Source: Burkholderia sp. S171
GTDB lineage: Bacteria > Pseudomonadota > Gammaproteobacteria > Burkholderiales > Burkholderiaceae
NCBI RefSeq assembly: GCF_009766085.1
Contig: NZ_LMUF01000010.1
Location: 530-64,529 of the forward strand
Reading direction: 5' to 3'
DNA: 64,000 bases
Part shown: one piece after another, positions 1-9,006 of the stretch
Position numbering within the stretch: the first letter of the stretch is position 1
Layout of the letters: the number at the start of each line of letters is the position of its first letter
The notes under the pieces: model-generated
The model's input: the letters and a program-made list of their open reading frames with translations, nothing else
Told to the model about the DNA's origin: nothing
Databases searched by the model: none
Made by a program: the position numbers and the translations under genes

Positions 1-735
1 AGCGGTGTGAATCACGAGTCCCGGCTTGTGTTTGGACGGATCGATCTGCCACAGCTCTTTGATGCCGAGGCCGTAGACTTGCGGATCGGCATCGCGGCCG
101 AGCTTGAATTTATCCATGAGCTGGCGGCCCAGGTTGCCGCGCGCGCCCTCGCAAAACAGCGTGTATTTGGCGTGCAGTTCCATGCCGAGCTGGAAGTTGC
201 CGGTCGGCTCGCCGTCCTTGCCCACGCCCATGTTGCCCGTCGCCACGCCGCGTACGGCGCCGGCTTCGGTGTAGAGCACTTCGGCCGCAGGAAAGCCCGG
301 GAATATTTCAACGCCCAGCGCTTCAGCTTGTTGTCCCAGCCAGCGCGTAACGTTCGCGAGACTCACGACATAGTTGCCGTGGTTCTTGAAGTTGTCCGGG
401 AGCAGCCAGTTCGGAACTTGCTTTGCGCTATCTTTGGACAAAAACAGGAAGCGGTCTTCGGTGACTTCCACATTAAGCGGCGCGCCCTGGGTCTTCCAGT
501 CGGGGAGCAGTTCGCTTAAACCCCGCGGGTCCATCACGGCGCCCGAGAGGATGTGCGCACCAATCTCTGAGCCTTTCTCCAGCACGCAGACGCCCAGTTC
601 GACGCCTTTTTCCTGCGCGAGCTGCTTCAGCCGGATCGCCGCCGAGAGCCCCGCGGGACCGCCGCCCACGATCACGACGTCGTACTCCATGGATTCACGG
701 GGACCGTGTTGTTTGATGAGCGCTTGGTTATCCAT
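1..735 (-). CDS. Electron-transfer flavoprotein:ubiquinone oxidoreductase (ETF-QO), C-terminus cut off by the window edge
   Basis: This membrane-associated FAD and Fe-S enzyme passes electrons from reduced ETF to ubiquinone. Only the first 245 codons lie in the window; the family is about 550 residues, so the FeS and quinone-binding parts lie beyond base 1. The N-terminus has the ETF-QO opening with GPRESMEYDVVIVGGGPAG (FAD Rossmann motif at residues about 16-30), followed by an LEKGSEIGAHILSGAVMDP stretch typical of the family. The start at 735 overlaps the HutD stop by 8 bp, so it is probably coupled to the upstream etfBA-hutD genes. Together they form an electron sink for a flavin dehydrogenase, most likely the DAO-family protein at 3061-4248 (inference). 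Confidence 0.9.
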   Translation of the reverse strand, partial: MDNQALIKQHGPRESMEYDVVIVGGGPAGLSAAIRLKQLAQEKGVELGVCVLEKGSEIGAHILSGAVMDPRGLSELLPDWKTQGAPLNVEVTEDRFLFLSKDSAKQVPNWLLPDNFKNHGNYVVSLANVTRWLGQQAEALGVEIFPGFPAAEVLYTEAGAVRGVATGNMGVGKDGEPTGNFQLGMELHAKYTLFCEGARGNLGRQLMDKFKLGRDADPQVYGLGIKELWQIDPSKHKPGLVIHTA

Positions 736-1333
736 GGCGTACGTGATCTATCGCTATCGACACAAGCTGTGCACCCGGGCCGTGCGGCTTCATATCGATG
801 TCTTCGTGCAAGCCATCAAGCCAGATACCCGTGAGCGGACGCAGCGAGACGTCGCGTAACAACGCGCTTTCCATCGACCATTGTCCGGCTACGCAAAACA
901 GGATCTGCGATGACGCGGACGTAATGCGCGCCGAATGCGTTGCTACGCTCACGCGGGAGCCGCATGTGTTGCGGCGAGTCATGACGTTCAATACGTTGAC
1001 GGGACGCGCGGGCACCGTGACCCAGACATGGAGGTCGCCCGAAAAATGCACGGGCTGTCCCGCGCGGGCGTTTAACTGGCCGTCTTGCGAGTGAAGATCG
1101 ACAGTCTCATCGTCGAGCAGGGTCAGGGTGCGATCGAAGCCCGCGAACTGCGAGAACTTCGCCGCACCGCTCAGTTCGGCAAGGCTCACGCGCCATGCGC
1201 CGTCCATTCCGCGCGCGATGGTACGGGTCGTTCCCGCACCGTTCGCCCACGCTTCCGGTGCGATCCGCGAGCAATCGAAGAAGCGCACGGATGCCTGCTC
1301 CTCGAAACGTTCTTCAGCGAAAACCGCATTCAT
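728..1333 (-). CDS. hutD: HutD/Ves family cupin protein
   Basis: This 201-residue protein has the HutD/Ves features: an N-terminal [13 protein letters not shown] motif (residues about 29-41), then [19 protein letters not shown] and [10 protein letters not shown], which form the bicupin core. HutD is normally encoded in histidine-utilisation operons and has no proven enzymatic activity. Here it lies between etfA and ETF-QO, overlapping etfA by 4 bp and ETF-QO by 8 bp, so it appears translationally coupled to an electron-transfer operon. No hutU, hutI or hutG is adjacent. Family membership is clear; the role in this operon is unknown. Confidence 0.85.
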   Translation of the reverse strand: MNAVFAEERFEEQASVRFFDCSRIAPEAWANGAGTTRTIARGMDGAWRVSLAELSGAAKFSQFAGFDRTLTLLDDETVDLHSQDGQLNARAGQPVHFSGDLHVWVTVPARPVNVLNVMTRRNTCGSRVSVATHSARITSASSQILFCVAGQWSMESALLRDVSLRPLTGIWLDGLHEDIDMKPHGPGAQLVSIAIDHVRHG

Positions 1334-2262
1334 AGAGCGTCCCCCTTTGCGCGCGCGTGAGCATTGAGTTCGCCCATGACATCGAAAAGATCGCCAACAA
1401 TGCCGTAATCCGCCACTGAAAAAATCGGGGCGTCGGGGTCCTTGTTCACGGCCACGATGATCTGCGAATCCTTCATCCCGGCCAGATGCTGGATTGCACC
1501 GGAGATGCCGAACGCGAGGTAGATCTCGGGCGCCACGGTCTTGCCTGTTTGCCCGACCTGCGCAGCGTTAGGCGCATAACCTGCATCCACGGCCGCACGC
1601 GACGCACCGAGCGCGGCGCCCATGTTGCGGGCTAACGCGCCTAGCGCGTCCATGTTTTCCTTCGACGCCAACCCGCGTCCTCCCGCTACCACGACGCGGG
1701 CGCTCGATAGATCACGCCCGTCCTGCGGTGCGGTCTGCCTATCTACCAGAACGGTTGCGGTGAACGGCGTGATGGCATCGAGCGCTACGATTGAAGCCGC
1801 GCCGCCGGTTGAGCAAGCAGGCGCGAACGATGATGTCCGGATAGTGGCAAAGAGCGTGGCGCTCGTACTTTCGATTGTCGCGACCACGCTGCCTGCGTAG
1901 AGGCCGCGCACAAAACGCTGTGCCGTCACAACACGCGTGATGTCCGCGAGAAACGCGTTGCCGGTCAACCCAGCGGCTCGGGGAAGGGCTGCGCGTCCCG
2001 CTGTGCGATGGCTCGCGGCGACCATAGAGTAGTCCGAAGCAATACGCTGAAGAAGTGCAGCAAGTGTTTCGGGGTTGGGTACGTCGCTCAATGCCAGCAG
2101 CACGCGCTCAACGCCGTCAACGCACGCAGCCGCATTCGCCATGGTGGACGAAAACGTGAGCATGTCCACTGGTACGCCACGCTCGCTCACGGCCCTGATT
2201 ACACGCAAGGTTGAATCGGCGATCGTACCGTCTTCCCATTCCCCTACGACAAGACTTCTCAT
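1330..2262 (-). CDS. etfA: Electron transfer flavoprotein alpha subunit
   Basis: EtfA binds FAD in its C-terminal half and, with EtfB, carries electrons from dehydrogenases to ETF-QO. The C-terminal FAD domain is clear: [18 protein letters not shown], then [36 protein letters not shown] and [12 protein letters not shown]. Two in-frame ATGs exist, at 2268 (ATGA overlap with the etfB stop) and 2262. A GGGAG ribosome site sits only 1 nt before the first but 7 nt before the second, so I prefer 2262 (310 residues). The N-terminal half is rather diverged from housekeeping EtfA, so this is probably a substrate-dedicated paralogue (inference). Confidence 0.92.
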   Translation of the reverse strand: MRSLVVGEWEDGTIADSTLRVIRAVSERGVPVDMLTFSSTMANAAACVDGVERVLLALSDVPNPETLAALLQRIASDYSMVAASHRTAGRAALPRAAGLTGNAFLADITRVVTAQRFVRGLYAGSVVATIESTSATLFATIRTSSFAPACSTGGAASIVALDAITPFTATVLVDRQTAPQDGRDLSSARVVVAGGRGLASKENMDALGALARNMGAALGASRAAVDAGYAPNAAQVGQTGKTVAPEIYLAFGISGAIQHLAGMKDSQIIVAVNKDPDAPIFSVADYGIVGDLFDVMGELNAHARAKGDAL

Positions 2263-2264
2263 GG

Positions 2265-3032
2265 TCATGCTCCCACGTTCTGAAACAGCCGCCCGCTACC
2301 AATGGCGCCCAGCAGTGCGGCGGTATCGGCGACTTTGATACCGGCCTGGCGGACCGCCGGCTCGGCCATCTCCACAATCCGGATTTGCGTGTCGAGTGCG
2401 ACGTCGAACGTGGTGGCATCGAGCATGCGCAGCGGCTTTTGTTTCGCCTTCACGATGCTCGGCAACGTGACGCGGCGAGGCTCGGCCAAGCGCAGGTCCG
2501 CACTGACCACGGCAGGCCCGTCAAGGCGCCAGGTGGCCGTGCCCGCGTCGTCGCCGCAGGTGACCAGCCAGCCGTTTGCGGCCGCTTCAATCGCGGATGC
2601 ATTGAGTGCCTGTGGCCAGCCGAGCAACCCGGCGAGCATGGCTGCCACGCCGCCGATATCGTCGTCGATTGCCTGCTTGCCGCACAGCACCAGACCGTAA
2701 GCATCAGCTTCGGCGATCATGAACGCATGCAGCAGACGCGCTATGCCGAGCGAGTCCGGCGAAGCACCGGCCATATCGATCAACACGGCATTGTCCGCGC
2801 CCATCGCCAATGCGGTGCGCAGCACGTCCTGACAAACGGGCAGGCCACACGTGAGCACGGTCACGCTCGACGCCACGCCGGCGTCGCGTAGACGCAAGGC
2901 CTGCTCGACCGCACATTCGTCGAACGGATTCAGCGACATTTTCAGGCCTGCCGTATCGACGCTGCCAGCGGATCCGATGCGAACGCGCACGTTGGCATCG
3001 ACGACCCGTTTCACGGGGACGAGAATTTTCAT
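2265..3032 (-). CDS. etfB: Electron transfer flavoprotein beta subunit
   Basis: EtfB pairs with EtfA to form the soluble electron carrier. The protein opens with [19 protein letters not shown], the classical EtfB start, and has the [16 protein letters not shown] motif that follows it. [19 protein letters not shown] is the AMP-binding beta-ETF region, and the [12 protein letters not shown] loop is the recognition segment for partner dehydrogenases. The start is set at 3032; an in-frame ATG at 3038 is an alternative. The 5' end lies just beyond the stop of the DAO-family gene (3061), which suggests one transcript: DAO, etfB, etfA, hutD, ETF-QO. Confidence 0.93.
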   Translation of the reverse strand: MKILVPVKRVVDANVRVRIGSAGSVDTAGLKMSLNPFDECAVEQALRLRDAGVASSVTVLTCGLPVCQDVLRTALAMGADNAVLIDMAGASPDSLGIARLLHAFMIAEADAYGLVLCGKQAIDDDIGGVAAMLAGLLGWPQALNASAIEAAANGWLVTCGDDAGTATWRLDGPAVVSADLRLAEPRRVTLPSIVKAKQKPLRMLDATTFDVALDTQIRIVEMAEPAVRQAGIKVADTAALLGAIGSGRLFQNVGA

Positions 3033-3060
3033 GGTCATCTTAGGGTTACAGTCGAAGGGA

Positions 3061-4248
3061 TCAGGAGACCGCGCCTGAACCGTATTTGCCGACCAGCAAC
3101 GCACCGCTCGCGAAACGATCGAGCGAGTAGGGTGCGAGCGAGACGTCGGTAGCCTGGCCCAGCGCGTGCTGCGCGAGAATCTTGCCGATGCCCGGCGACA
3201 GCTTGAAGCCGTGCCCAGAGAAGCCGAACCCCACCGTCAATCCTTCTATGTCGCTAACCGGGCCGAGCACGGGGTTCCAGTCCGGGGTGACGTCGTACAC
3301 GCCGGTCCACGATGAAGCGAGCCCAGCCATTTCGTACGCCGTAAAACGTTCTGCAACCTGGGCACCGACTTCGCCCACGTAGTCGAGCGAGATATCGCCT
3401 TGCTCGGTCTCCGGGACGTTCAGTGTTTCGCCTACCACGCCTTCGGACACGAGCATCTGGCTACCGCCGTAACTGCGGAAATAGAGCATGCCCGGCGAGC
3501 CGAGATCCTTGAAGGCCGGCATGCGGAATGTATAGGGCGCGGCGTCGCACTCCAGAGCGAGCACCGTATGGCGTTCCGGCTTGACGGGCAAAGGCACACC
3601 AATCCACCCAGCGAGCTCTGGCGTCCAGATGTTCTGCGTGCTGATCAGCGCGCCGCAACTGAAGGTGCCAGCCGATGTTTCGATGCCCGTCACGCGGCGG
3701 CCATCACGCACGAGTCCGGTCACGGTCGTGTTCTCCATGATCTTTACGCCGCGCCTGCGAGCCGAGCGCGCGAAGCCGGTTGCGACCAGGTAAGCATCGG
3801 CGAAACCCGCCTCGGGTTCGTAGCCGATCAACGCGGCGTCGTCGAAATGAGCGATCGGCAAACGCTCGCGGGCTTCAGCCTTCGAGAGCAGTTGCACCTC
3901 GATGCCCATGCCTTGCTGCGCATCGAGCGAAGCTTGCAGCGGCGCGAGCTTGTCGCCTTCCGGCGCGCAGATCATATAGCCGCATTTCACGAGACCGCAC
4001 GACGCTTCATCGTCGTCCACATAAGCCGCAAAGTTGTTGAACGCATGCCACGACGAACGCGCGAGTTCCACGTTCTGCCGCACGGAATAGTGCGTGCGCA
4101 ACAGCCCCGACGACTGCGACGTGGTGCCCGCACCGATCGTGCCGCGGTCCACGACCAGCACGCTTTTGGCGCCCAGGGCAGCAAGATGATGGGCAACCGA
4201 CGCGCCGATGACCCCGGCGCCGATCACGATGAAGTCGTAATGGCTCAT
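3061..4248 (-). CDS. DAO-family FAD-dependent oxidoreductase (sarcosine oxidase beta/dimethylglycine dehydrogenase-like)
   Basis: This 395-residue flavoenzyme begins with a Rossmann FAD motif (IVIGAGVIGASVAHHLAALG, residues about 7-26). It keeps the DAO-family C-terminal GFSGHGFKLSPGIGK motif that contacts FAD. The family oxidises C-N bonds of N-methyl or secondary amino acids such as sarcosine, dimethylglycine or N-methylglutamate. The TSQSSGLLR loop lacks the His used for covalent FAD in DMGDH. Adjacent EtfBA and ETF-QO suggest a dehydrogenase rather than an O2-using oxidase, and RidA next door would hydrolyse imine products. The substrate cannot be read from the sequence; the nearby glnT-glxBCD makes an N-alkylglutamate an attractive guess. 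Confidence 0.85.
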   Translation of the reverse strand: MSHYDFIVIGAGVIGASVAHHLAALGAKSVLVVDRGTIGAGTTSQSSGLLRTHYSVRQNVELARSSWHAFNNFAAYVDDDEASCGLVKCGYMICAPEGDKLAPLQASLDAQQGMGIEVQLLSKAEARERLPIAHFDDAALIGYEPEAGFADAYLVATGFARSARRRGVKIMENTTVTGLVRDGRRVTGIETSAGTFSCGALISTQNIWTPELAGWIGVPLPVKPERHTVLALECDAAPYTFRMPAFKDLGSPGMLYFRSYGGSQMLVSEGVVGETLNVPETEQGDISLDYVGEVGAQVAERFTAYEMAGLASSWTGVYDVTPDWNPVLGPVSDIEGLTVGFGFSGHGFKLSPGIGKILAQHALGQATDVSLAPYSLDRFASGALLVGKYGSGAVS

Positions 4249-4408
4249 GGCACTTCCTGAAAGAAGATCGATGAGCGGATTGTAGGAAGGGGAAATGCTA
4301 AGCCGCTTTGTATTAGGAAAACTTATGCGGACCGCGCGGATTGATGCAGACTTTCAGGTGAAGAGATCAATCGCAATGACCACGCCTGCGGGCGCCGCCC
4401 AATCTGCT

Positions 4409-4801
4409 TCAAACGGCTGCGATGCAATCAATCTCTATGTCGAACTTTCCTGCCCATGCGGGAACGCAGACAAAGATCCGAGCGGGCGGGTCGTGGGGAA
4501 AGTAGCGTATGTAGACCGCATTGATGGCCGCAAATTTCTCGACCGACGTGCAATACACATTGCACTTCAACACGTTCTCCAACGACGACCCTGCTGTTTC
4601 GAGGCAGAGCTTCATTTGTTCGAGAGCTAATTCGGTCTGACGTTCGATCGTTGCGATGACGACCTCGCCCGTGTCGGGATCAAACGGAGGAAGGCCCGAA
4701 ACATACAGGGTATCGCCATGCCGGGTCATGACGGAGGCTGGCGCTTTCCATCTTTCCAGATACGAGGAAAGGGGCTCGACGCGGATGATTTGCCGTTTCA
4801 T
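4409..4801 (-). CDS. RidA (YjgF/YER057c/UK114) family enamine/imine deaminase
   Basis: This 130-residue RidA-family protein shows the family order: TLYVSGLPPFDPDTGE (residues about 31-46), then QTELALEQMKLCLETAGSSL. The C-terminal block around PPARIFVCVPAW carries the conserved Arg that binds the substrate carboxylate. RidA proteins hydrolyse reactive imines and enamines to keto acids and ammonia. The gene runs in the same direction as the FAD oxidoreductase, with about 160 bp between them. It probably clears imines released by that enzyme (inference). ATG at 4801 is preceded by an AGGAGCG-like site. Confidence 0.88.
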   Translation of the reverse strand: MKRQIIRVEPLSSYLERWKAPASVMTRHGDTLYVSGLPPFDPDTGEVVIATIERQTELALEQMKLCLETAGSSLENVLKCNVYCTSVEKFAAINAVYIRYFPHDPPARIFVCVPAWAGKFDIEIDCIAAV

Positions 4802-5156
4802 TGGAACGCTCCTGCGGTTGGGGCTTTGGATGAAAGCAGCGTACCCCCCACCTGGCGACTAACGTTTCAGCGTGTGATGAAATGAGAGTGCCGCTGAGGG
4901 CGCAGACACATCTTCAGATGCATTGCGCACTTTGCATAAGGGCCAATGATGAACTTTATAAGCCGCCCACCCGTCAGCGTGCGTCGACGCACCAAGCAGG
5001 GAAAACAGCGCACCGATGTAAGGCGGTCGCGCTTCCGCGCTGCGGCCGATGCCCCGTTTCTCGCTCATCAAATGGTTTCCTGTCATGAACTTTTAGTTCT
5101 CAAGGGGAAACGTGGCACGATCATTGCATTGGTATGTCGAGGAATCTGCGGAGCCT
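4802..5156. other. 355-bp intergenic region carrying a sigma-54 promoter and a dyad
   Basis: No convincing gene lies here. It contains an imperfect dyad (ATGCA at 4918-4922 and TGCAT at 4933-4937) and a consensus sigma-54 element at 5113-5128, listed separately. The stretch also supplies the promoter of the minus-strand ridA gene. Short open frames in both directions have no ribosome site or recognisable similarity. Confidence 0.5.
5113..5128 (+). promoter_or_regulatory. Sigma-54 (-24/-12) promoter element
   Basis: TGGCACGATCATTGCA matches the sigma-54 consensus TGGCACG-N4-TTGCA at every fixed position, with correct GG-to-GC spacing. It points rightward, so transcription would start near 5140 and run antisense through the XRE regulator (5157-5759) toward glnT (5983). 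Sigma-54 control suits nitrogen-assimilation genes such as glnT-glxBCD, but the implied leader of about 840 nt is unusual. No clear NtrC-type enhancer was found; the dyad at 4918-4937 is the best upstream candidate. Confidence 0.6.
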
Positions 5157-5759
5157 TTATTCGGCTGCGGCAGGCGGGTACAGGATGATTGACAGAAACT
5201 GAATCGGCATCTTGATGAGCTTCTCCGGACCGTGCGGAACATCGCCCTGGAACGTGAGGGTGTCGCCTGGATGCAGGACGTAGGTCTGCTGGCCGTGCCG
5301 GTATTCAATCACACCTTTTAGCATGTGGATGAACTCGGTGCCGGGATGCTCGAAGATCGGAAATCGTTCAGCTTCGTCATCCATTGTGATGAGGAACGGT
5401 TCGAAGATTTTCCTGGGACCCTGGTCGTAGGCAAGCAGGTGGTAGGTGTGGCCGCGTTTCGTCCCCTTACGGACCACCTCCATGCCGGCCCCTTTTTTGA
5501 CGAACTGGGCACCACCGTCGGGAGTGTCGTAATTGCGAAACAGGGCCGACATTGACACGCCGAGGGCCTGGGCAATCCGGTTGAGAACATCGAGTCCGGT
5601 CGACGTCTGGGCATTTTCGATCTTCGACAGCATGCCGCGGCTGATGCCGGCCTGCTCGCAAACCTGGGCAATGGTCAAGCCATGGCGCTGGCGAAGTTCG
5701 CGGATGGTCGCGCCAAGGTAATGCTCGAGCGGATTCTTGCGGTCATCCTCGGTTTGCAT
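5157..5759 (-). CDS. XRE-family transcriptional regulator with C-terminal cupin (PuuR-type)
   Basis: Residues about 14-70 form a lambda-repressor-like helix-turn-helix (IRELRQRHGLTIAQVCEQAG, then SRGMLSKIENAQTSTGLDVL). The C-terminal half is a cupin sensor domain (FEHPGTEFIHMLKGVIEY, then LHPGDTLTFQGDVPHGPEKL). Such regulators (PuuR, SutR types) usually repress amine or amino-acid catabolic genes until an effector binds the cupin. I chose ATG at 5759 because GAGG lies 6 nt upstream; an ATG at 5771 would add four residues. It is divergent from glnT-glxBCD and probably controls that operon and/or the ridA-DAO-etf genes (inference). Confidence 0.88.
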   Translation of the reverse strand: MQTEDDRKNPLEHYLGATIRELRQRHGLTIAQVCEQAGISRGMLSKIENAQTSTGLDVLNRIAQALGVSMSALFRNYDTPDGGAQFVKKGAGMEVVRKGTKRGHTYHLLAYDQGPRKIFEPFLITMDDEAERFPIFEHPGTEFIHMLKGVIEYRHGQQTYVLHPGDTLTFQGDVPHGPEKLIKMPIQFLSIILYPPAAAE

Positions 5760-5982
5760 TGCACGCCTCATGAGAAAACGGCAGGTTAGCAGATCAGTTG
5801 GGGGCAGTACGCGTCACATGTTTCATGGCAGGAATTATTGTTGCATATCAATAAATTCATGCACATACTACGAACTTGCTTGGCAGCGCGCCGGGACGGG
5901 TGATTTTCGAGCGGGTCGTAGTCGGGTCGTGCAAAAGAGGCATGGCTTTTTCAACCAACGATAGACGATGCAAGGAGTCACG

Positions 5983-7383
5983 ATGAACCTGAACGATGGC
6001 GGCAACGCGCCGGTCGCCGAGCTTGGCACCGAGCTTGGCACGGTCCCGCGCTTTGAATCCGCGCAGGATGCGCAAAGCTGGCTCGTGCAACAAGGCGTGA
6101 AATACGTACTGGCGCAGTTCGTCGATATTCACGGCGTGGCCAAGGCCAAGTCAGTGCCGGTCGCGCATCTCAACAGCATTCTCACCGCAGGCGCCGGCTT
6201 CGCGGGTTTTGCGATCTGGGGCGTGGGCATCGAGCCGAACGGCCCGGACTTCATGGCCGTCGGCGATCTCTCGACCCTCACCACCGTGCCTTGGCAACGC
6301 GGCACGGCGCGCATTGTTTGCGAAGGACACGTCAAGGGCGAACCCTGGGCCTACGACGCACGCGTGACGCTGAAAAAGCAGATCGCCCGCCTGACGGAGC
6401 GCAAATGGACCTTGTTTACCGGGCTTGAACCGGAGTTCTCGCTGGTCAAGCGGTCGGTGACGGGTGTTATCGAGCCGTGCGACTCCAGCGATACGCTCGC
6501 CAAACCCTGCTACGACTACAAGGGTTTGTCGCGTACCCGCGCGTTCCTGGAAAAGCTCACCGAGTCGATGCGCGCGGCGGGGATCGATGTCTATCAGATC
6601 GATCACGAGGACGCGAACGGCCAGTTCGAAATCAACTATACGTACACGGATTGCCTGACCTCTTGCGATCACTACGTGTTCTTCAAGATGGCGGCCTCCG
6701 AGATCGCGAACGAGATGGGCCTGATCTGCTCGTTCATGCCCAAGCCGTTCGCGAACCGGCCAGGCAACGGCATGCACATGCACATGTCGATTGGCGATGG
6801 CGTGAGCAATCTTTTCTCAGACAAAAGCGATCCGTCGGGCATGGGCTTGTCGAAGCTCGCGTATCACTTCACGGCCGGGTTGCTGGCCCACGCGCCGGCG
6901 CTCACCGCGCTGTGCAACCCGACCGTAAATTCGTACAAGCGGCTGGTAGTGGGCCGTTCGCTGACCGGCGCAACCTGGGCGCCCGCGTATATCAGCTACG
7001 GCGACAACAACCGCTCGACCATGGTGCGCGTGCCAGGCGAGCGCATTGAACTGCGTCTGCCCGACGGCGCGTGCAATCCGTATCTGGCAACTGCTGCGGT
7101 GATCGCGGCGGGTCTCGACGGTGTGGAGCGCGAACTGTCACCCGGCGCACCGGCCAACGAAAACCTCTACGAGTGGTCGCCGGCCAAGCTGAAGGAACAT
7201 GGCATTGGCGTCTTGCCGCAGAACCTTGAGCATGCGCTGGACGCACTGGAGGCCGACCGTCTGATCTGCGACGCGCTGGGTCCTGTCGCCGATGAATTCC
7301 TCAAGCTCAAGCGGATGGAATGGCTCGAATACATGCGGCATGTGTCTGATTGGGAAATGAAAAGTTATCTGGAATTTTTCTGA
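5983..7383 (+). CDS. glnT: Glutamine synthetase-like protein (GlnT / gamma-glutamylmethylamide synthetase-type)
   Basis: This 466-residue GS-fold ligase shows [10 protein letters not shown] (metal-binding Glu), [19 protein letters not shown], the [14 protein letters not shown] ammonia/glutamate block and an [18 protein letters not shown]-terminal motif. The family joins glutamate to ammonia or to an amine such as methylamine, using ATP. An AAGGAG site at 5972-5977 selects ATG 5983 over the upstream ATG at 5968. It is followed after 11 bp by glxB, then glxC and glxD, the same set seen in rhizobial glnT-glxBCD and in methylotroph gmaS-mgsABC. The GMAS versus true GS choice cannot be settled by eye. 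Confidence 0.88.
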   Translation: MNLNDGGNAPVAELGTELGTVPRFESAQDAQSWLVQQGVKYVLAQFVDIHGVAKAKSVPVAHLNSILTAGAGFAGFAIWGVGIEPNGPDFMAVGDLSTLTTVPWQRGTARIVCEGHVKGEPWAYDARVTLKKQIARLTERKWTLFTGLEPEFSLVKRSVTGVIEPCDSSDTLAKPCYDYKGLSRTRAFLEKLTESMRAAGIDVYQIDHEDANGQFEINYTYTDCLTSCDHYVFFKMAASEIANEMGLICSFMPKPFANRPGNGMHMHMSIGDGVSNLFSDKSDPSGMGLSKLAYHFTAGLLAHAPALTALCNPTVNSYKRLVVGRSLTGATWAPAYISYGDNNRSTMVRVPGERIELRLPDGACNPYLATAAVIAAGLDGVERELSPGAPANENLYEWSPAKLKEHGIGVLPQNLEHALDALEADRLICDALGPVADEFLKLKRMEWLEYMRHVSDWEMKSYLEFF

Positions 7384-7394
7384 GGAGAAGCACG

Positions 7395-8303
7395 ATGTGC
7401 GGAATCGTAGGTTTGCTGGTGAAAACGCCGGCACTGCGCGAGCAGCTTGGAGCATTGATGGTGCCAATGCTGATCGGCATGACCGAGCGCGGCCCGGACT
7501 CGGCCGGCTTGGCGGTGTTCAGCCAGCCGCTGGATGGAGCCAAGCGAAAACTCAGCCTGTATTCGGGCTTCACCCCCGAGGGCGACCGGTTCGACTGGAG
7601 CGGGCTGGCGGCTGGATTGAACGGCGCCATGAATGCGGGCGCGCAGGTGGACGCGCAAGGCAATCACGCGATCCTGACTTTGGCAGGTGACCCTGAGGCC
7701 GTGAAGACTTGGTTGCGCACCGCGTTTCCGAAGGTGTACCTGCTTTCCACGGGACGTTCGATCGATCTGTTCAAGGACATCGGTACACCAGCTCAGGTGG
7801 CCGCACGTTACGACTTCGCGAATCTGAAGGGCTCGCATCTCGTGGGCCATACACGCATGGCTACCGAGTCGGCGGTGACGCCCGATCGCGCGCATCCGTT
7901 CACGGCCGGAGAGGACTTTTGCTTGGTGCATAACGGTTCGCTGTCGAATCCCTATGGCGTGCGCCGCATGCTCGAACCGCAAGGCATTCACTTCGATACC
8001 GACAACGATACCGAAGCCGCATGCCGCTTTCTCGAATGGCGGCTGCGCGAAGGCGACGAATTGCCGGTCGCGCTGCAAAAGGGTTTCGAAGAGCTCGACG
8101 GTTTCTACACCTTCCTGATGGGGACATCGACGGAACTGGCGTTGATTCGCGATCCGTTTGCGTGCAAGCCGGCGGTCGTGGCCGAGACCGATGACTACGT
8201 TGCAATCGCATCGGAGTTCCGCTCGCTGGCGCATTTGCCTGATATCAAGCATGCCAAAGTGTTTGAACCTGCACCCGAGGAGATGTATGTATGGAAAGCG
8301 TGA
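7395..8303 (+). CDS. glxB: Class II glutamine amidotransferase subunit (GlxB/MgsA-like)
   Basis: The protein starts MCGIVGLL; Cys2 becomes the N-terminal nucleophile of an Ntn-type glutaminase. Family marks include MTERGPDSAG (residues about 33-42), HTRMATESAVTPDRAHPF and HNGSLSNPYGVRR, which form the glutamine-binding pocket. It is the amidotransferase third of a split glutamate synthase or N-methylglutamate synthase and would release ammonia or alkylamine from a gamma-glutamyl donor. Start at 7395 with GAGGAG upstream. The 3' end overlaps glxC by 13 bp, suggesting coupling and fixed stoichiometry. Confidence 0.9.
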   Translation: MCGIVGLLVKTPALREQLGALMVPMLIGMTERGPDSAGLAVFSQPLDGAKRKLSLYSGFTPEGDRFDWSGLAAGLNGAMNAGAQVDAQGNHAILTLAGDPEAVKTWLRTAFPKVYLLSTGRSIDLFKDIGTPAQVAARYDFANLKGSHLVGHTRMATESAVTPDRAHPFTAGEDFCLVHNGSLSNPYGVRRMLEPQGIHFDTDNDTEAACRFLEWRLREGDELPVALQKGFEELDGFYTFLMGTSTELALIRDPFACKPAVVAETDDYVAIASEFRSLAHLPDIKHAKVFEPAPEEMYVWKA

Positions 8304-8980
8304 TTTTTGACCTGGAGAAAGCCACGGTCCGCGAGGTCAACCAGTTTCTTCACGGTGCGTCCGAGACGCTCGAAGGCCGGCACGTGACGGTCGTTTCGCC
8401 GAACGGCGCTCACAGTCTCGCAGTCGGCGTGGATGCCCCGGTGCAGGTCCTGATCGACGGACACGCCGGCTATTACGCGGGCGGCATGAACAAACACGCG
8501 ACCATCATTGTGGAAGGCAGCGCGGGCACGGGCGTCGCGGAAAACATGATGAGCGGCAAGGTTCATGTGAAGGGCTTCGCGTCGAATGGCGCGGGGGCAT
8601 CGGCGCATGGCGGCCTGCTCGTGATCGACGGTGACGCCGGCCTGCGCTGCGGAATCTCGCTTAAAGGGGGCGACATTGTGGTCGGCGGGTCGGTCGGCAG
8701 CTTCTCGGCGTTCATGGCGCAGGCGGGCCGCATGGTCATCTGCGGCGACGCGGGCGATGCTCTTGGCGACTCCCTCTACGAAGCGGTGCTTTATGTGCGC
8801 GGTTCGGTGAAGTCGCTCGGTGCCGACGCGCAGTACGAAGAGATGACCGACGCCGATGTCTCGGCCGTTCGCGACCTGCTGAAAGCCGCGGGACTGAATC
8901 ACGATCCGATGTCGTTCAGACGCATTGCTTCGGCGCGCACCCTCTACCACTGGAACGCCGACGCGAACCAGGAATATTGA
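8291..8980 (+). CDS. glxC: GXGXG-domain glutamate synthase subunit (GlxC/MgsB-like)
   Basis: This 229-residue protein is a right-handed beta-helix of Gly-rich repeats (YYAGGMNKHATIIVEGSAGT, KVHVKGFASNGAGASAHGG, then RCGISLKGGDIVVGGSVGSF). It corresponds to the C-terminal domain of large glutamate synthase subunits. In split enzymes it links amidotransferase and FMN subunits and helps form the ammonia channel. GAGGAG at 8278-8283 precedes ATG 8291 inside glxB. It is encoded between the two catalytic subunits, as in glxBCD and mgsABC. Confidence 0.88.
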   Translation: MESVIFDLEKATVREVNQFLHGASETLEGRHVTVVSPNGAHSLAVGVDAPVQVLIDGHAGYYAGGMNKHATIIVEGSAGTGVAENMMSGKVHVKGFASNGAGASAHGGLLVIDGDAGLRCGISLKGGDIVVGGSVGSFSAFMAQAGRMVICGDAGDALGDSLYEAVLYVRGSVKSLGADAQYEEMTDADVSAVRDLLKAAGLNHDPMSFRRIASARTLYHWNADANQEY

Positions 8981-9006
8981 CATTCCGTTCTTCTGAGAAG
9001 GTCCCC

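Noticed and set aside
7-519. 170-codon plus-strand frame
   Set aside because: It is antisense to the ETF-QO gene, whose motifs are unmistakable; the frame is a by-product of high GC.
3400-4260. 286-codon plus-strand frame
   Set aside because: Antisense to the DAO-family FAD oxidoreductase; Arg/His-rich composition without any domain.
5132-5200. 22-codon frame just downstream of the sigma-54 element
   Set aside because: No proper ribosome site and it lies almost wholly antisense to the XRE gene; probably chance.
5830-5845. AGGAATTATTGTTGCA as a second sigma-54 promoter nearer to glnT
   Set aside because: GG-to-GC spacing is right and TTGCA is present, but the -24 half lacks TGGCAC; too weak to list as a feature.
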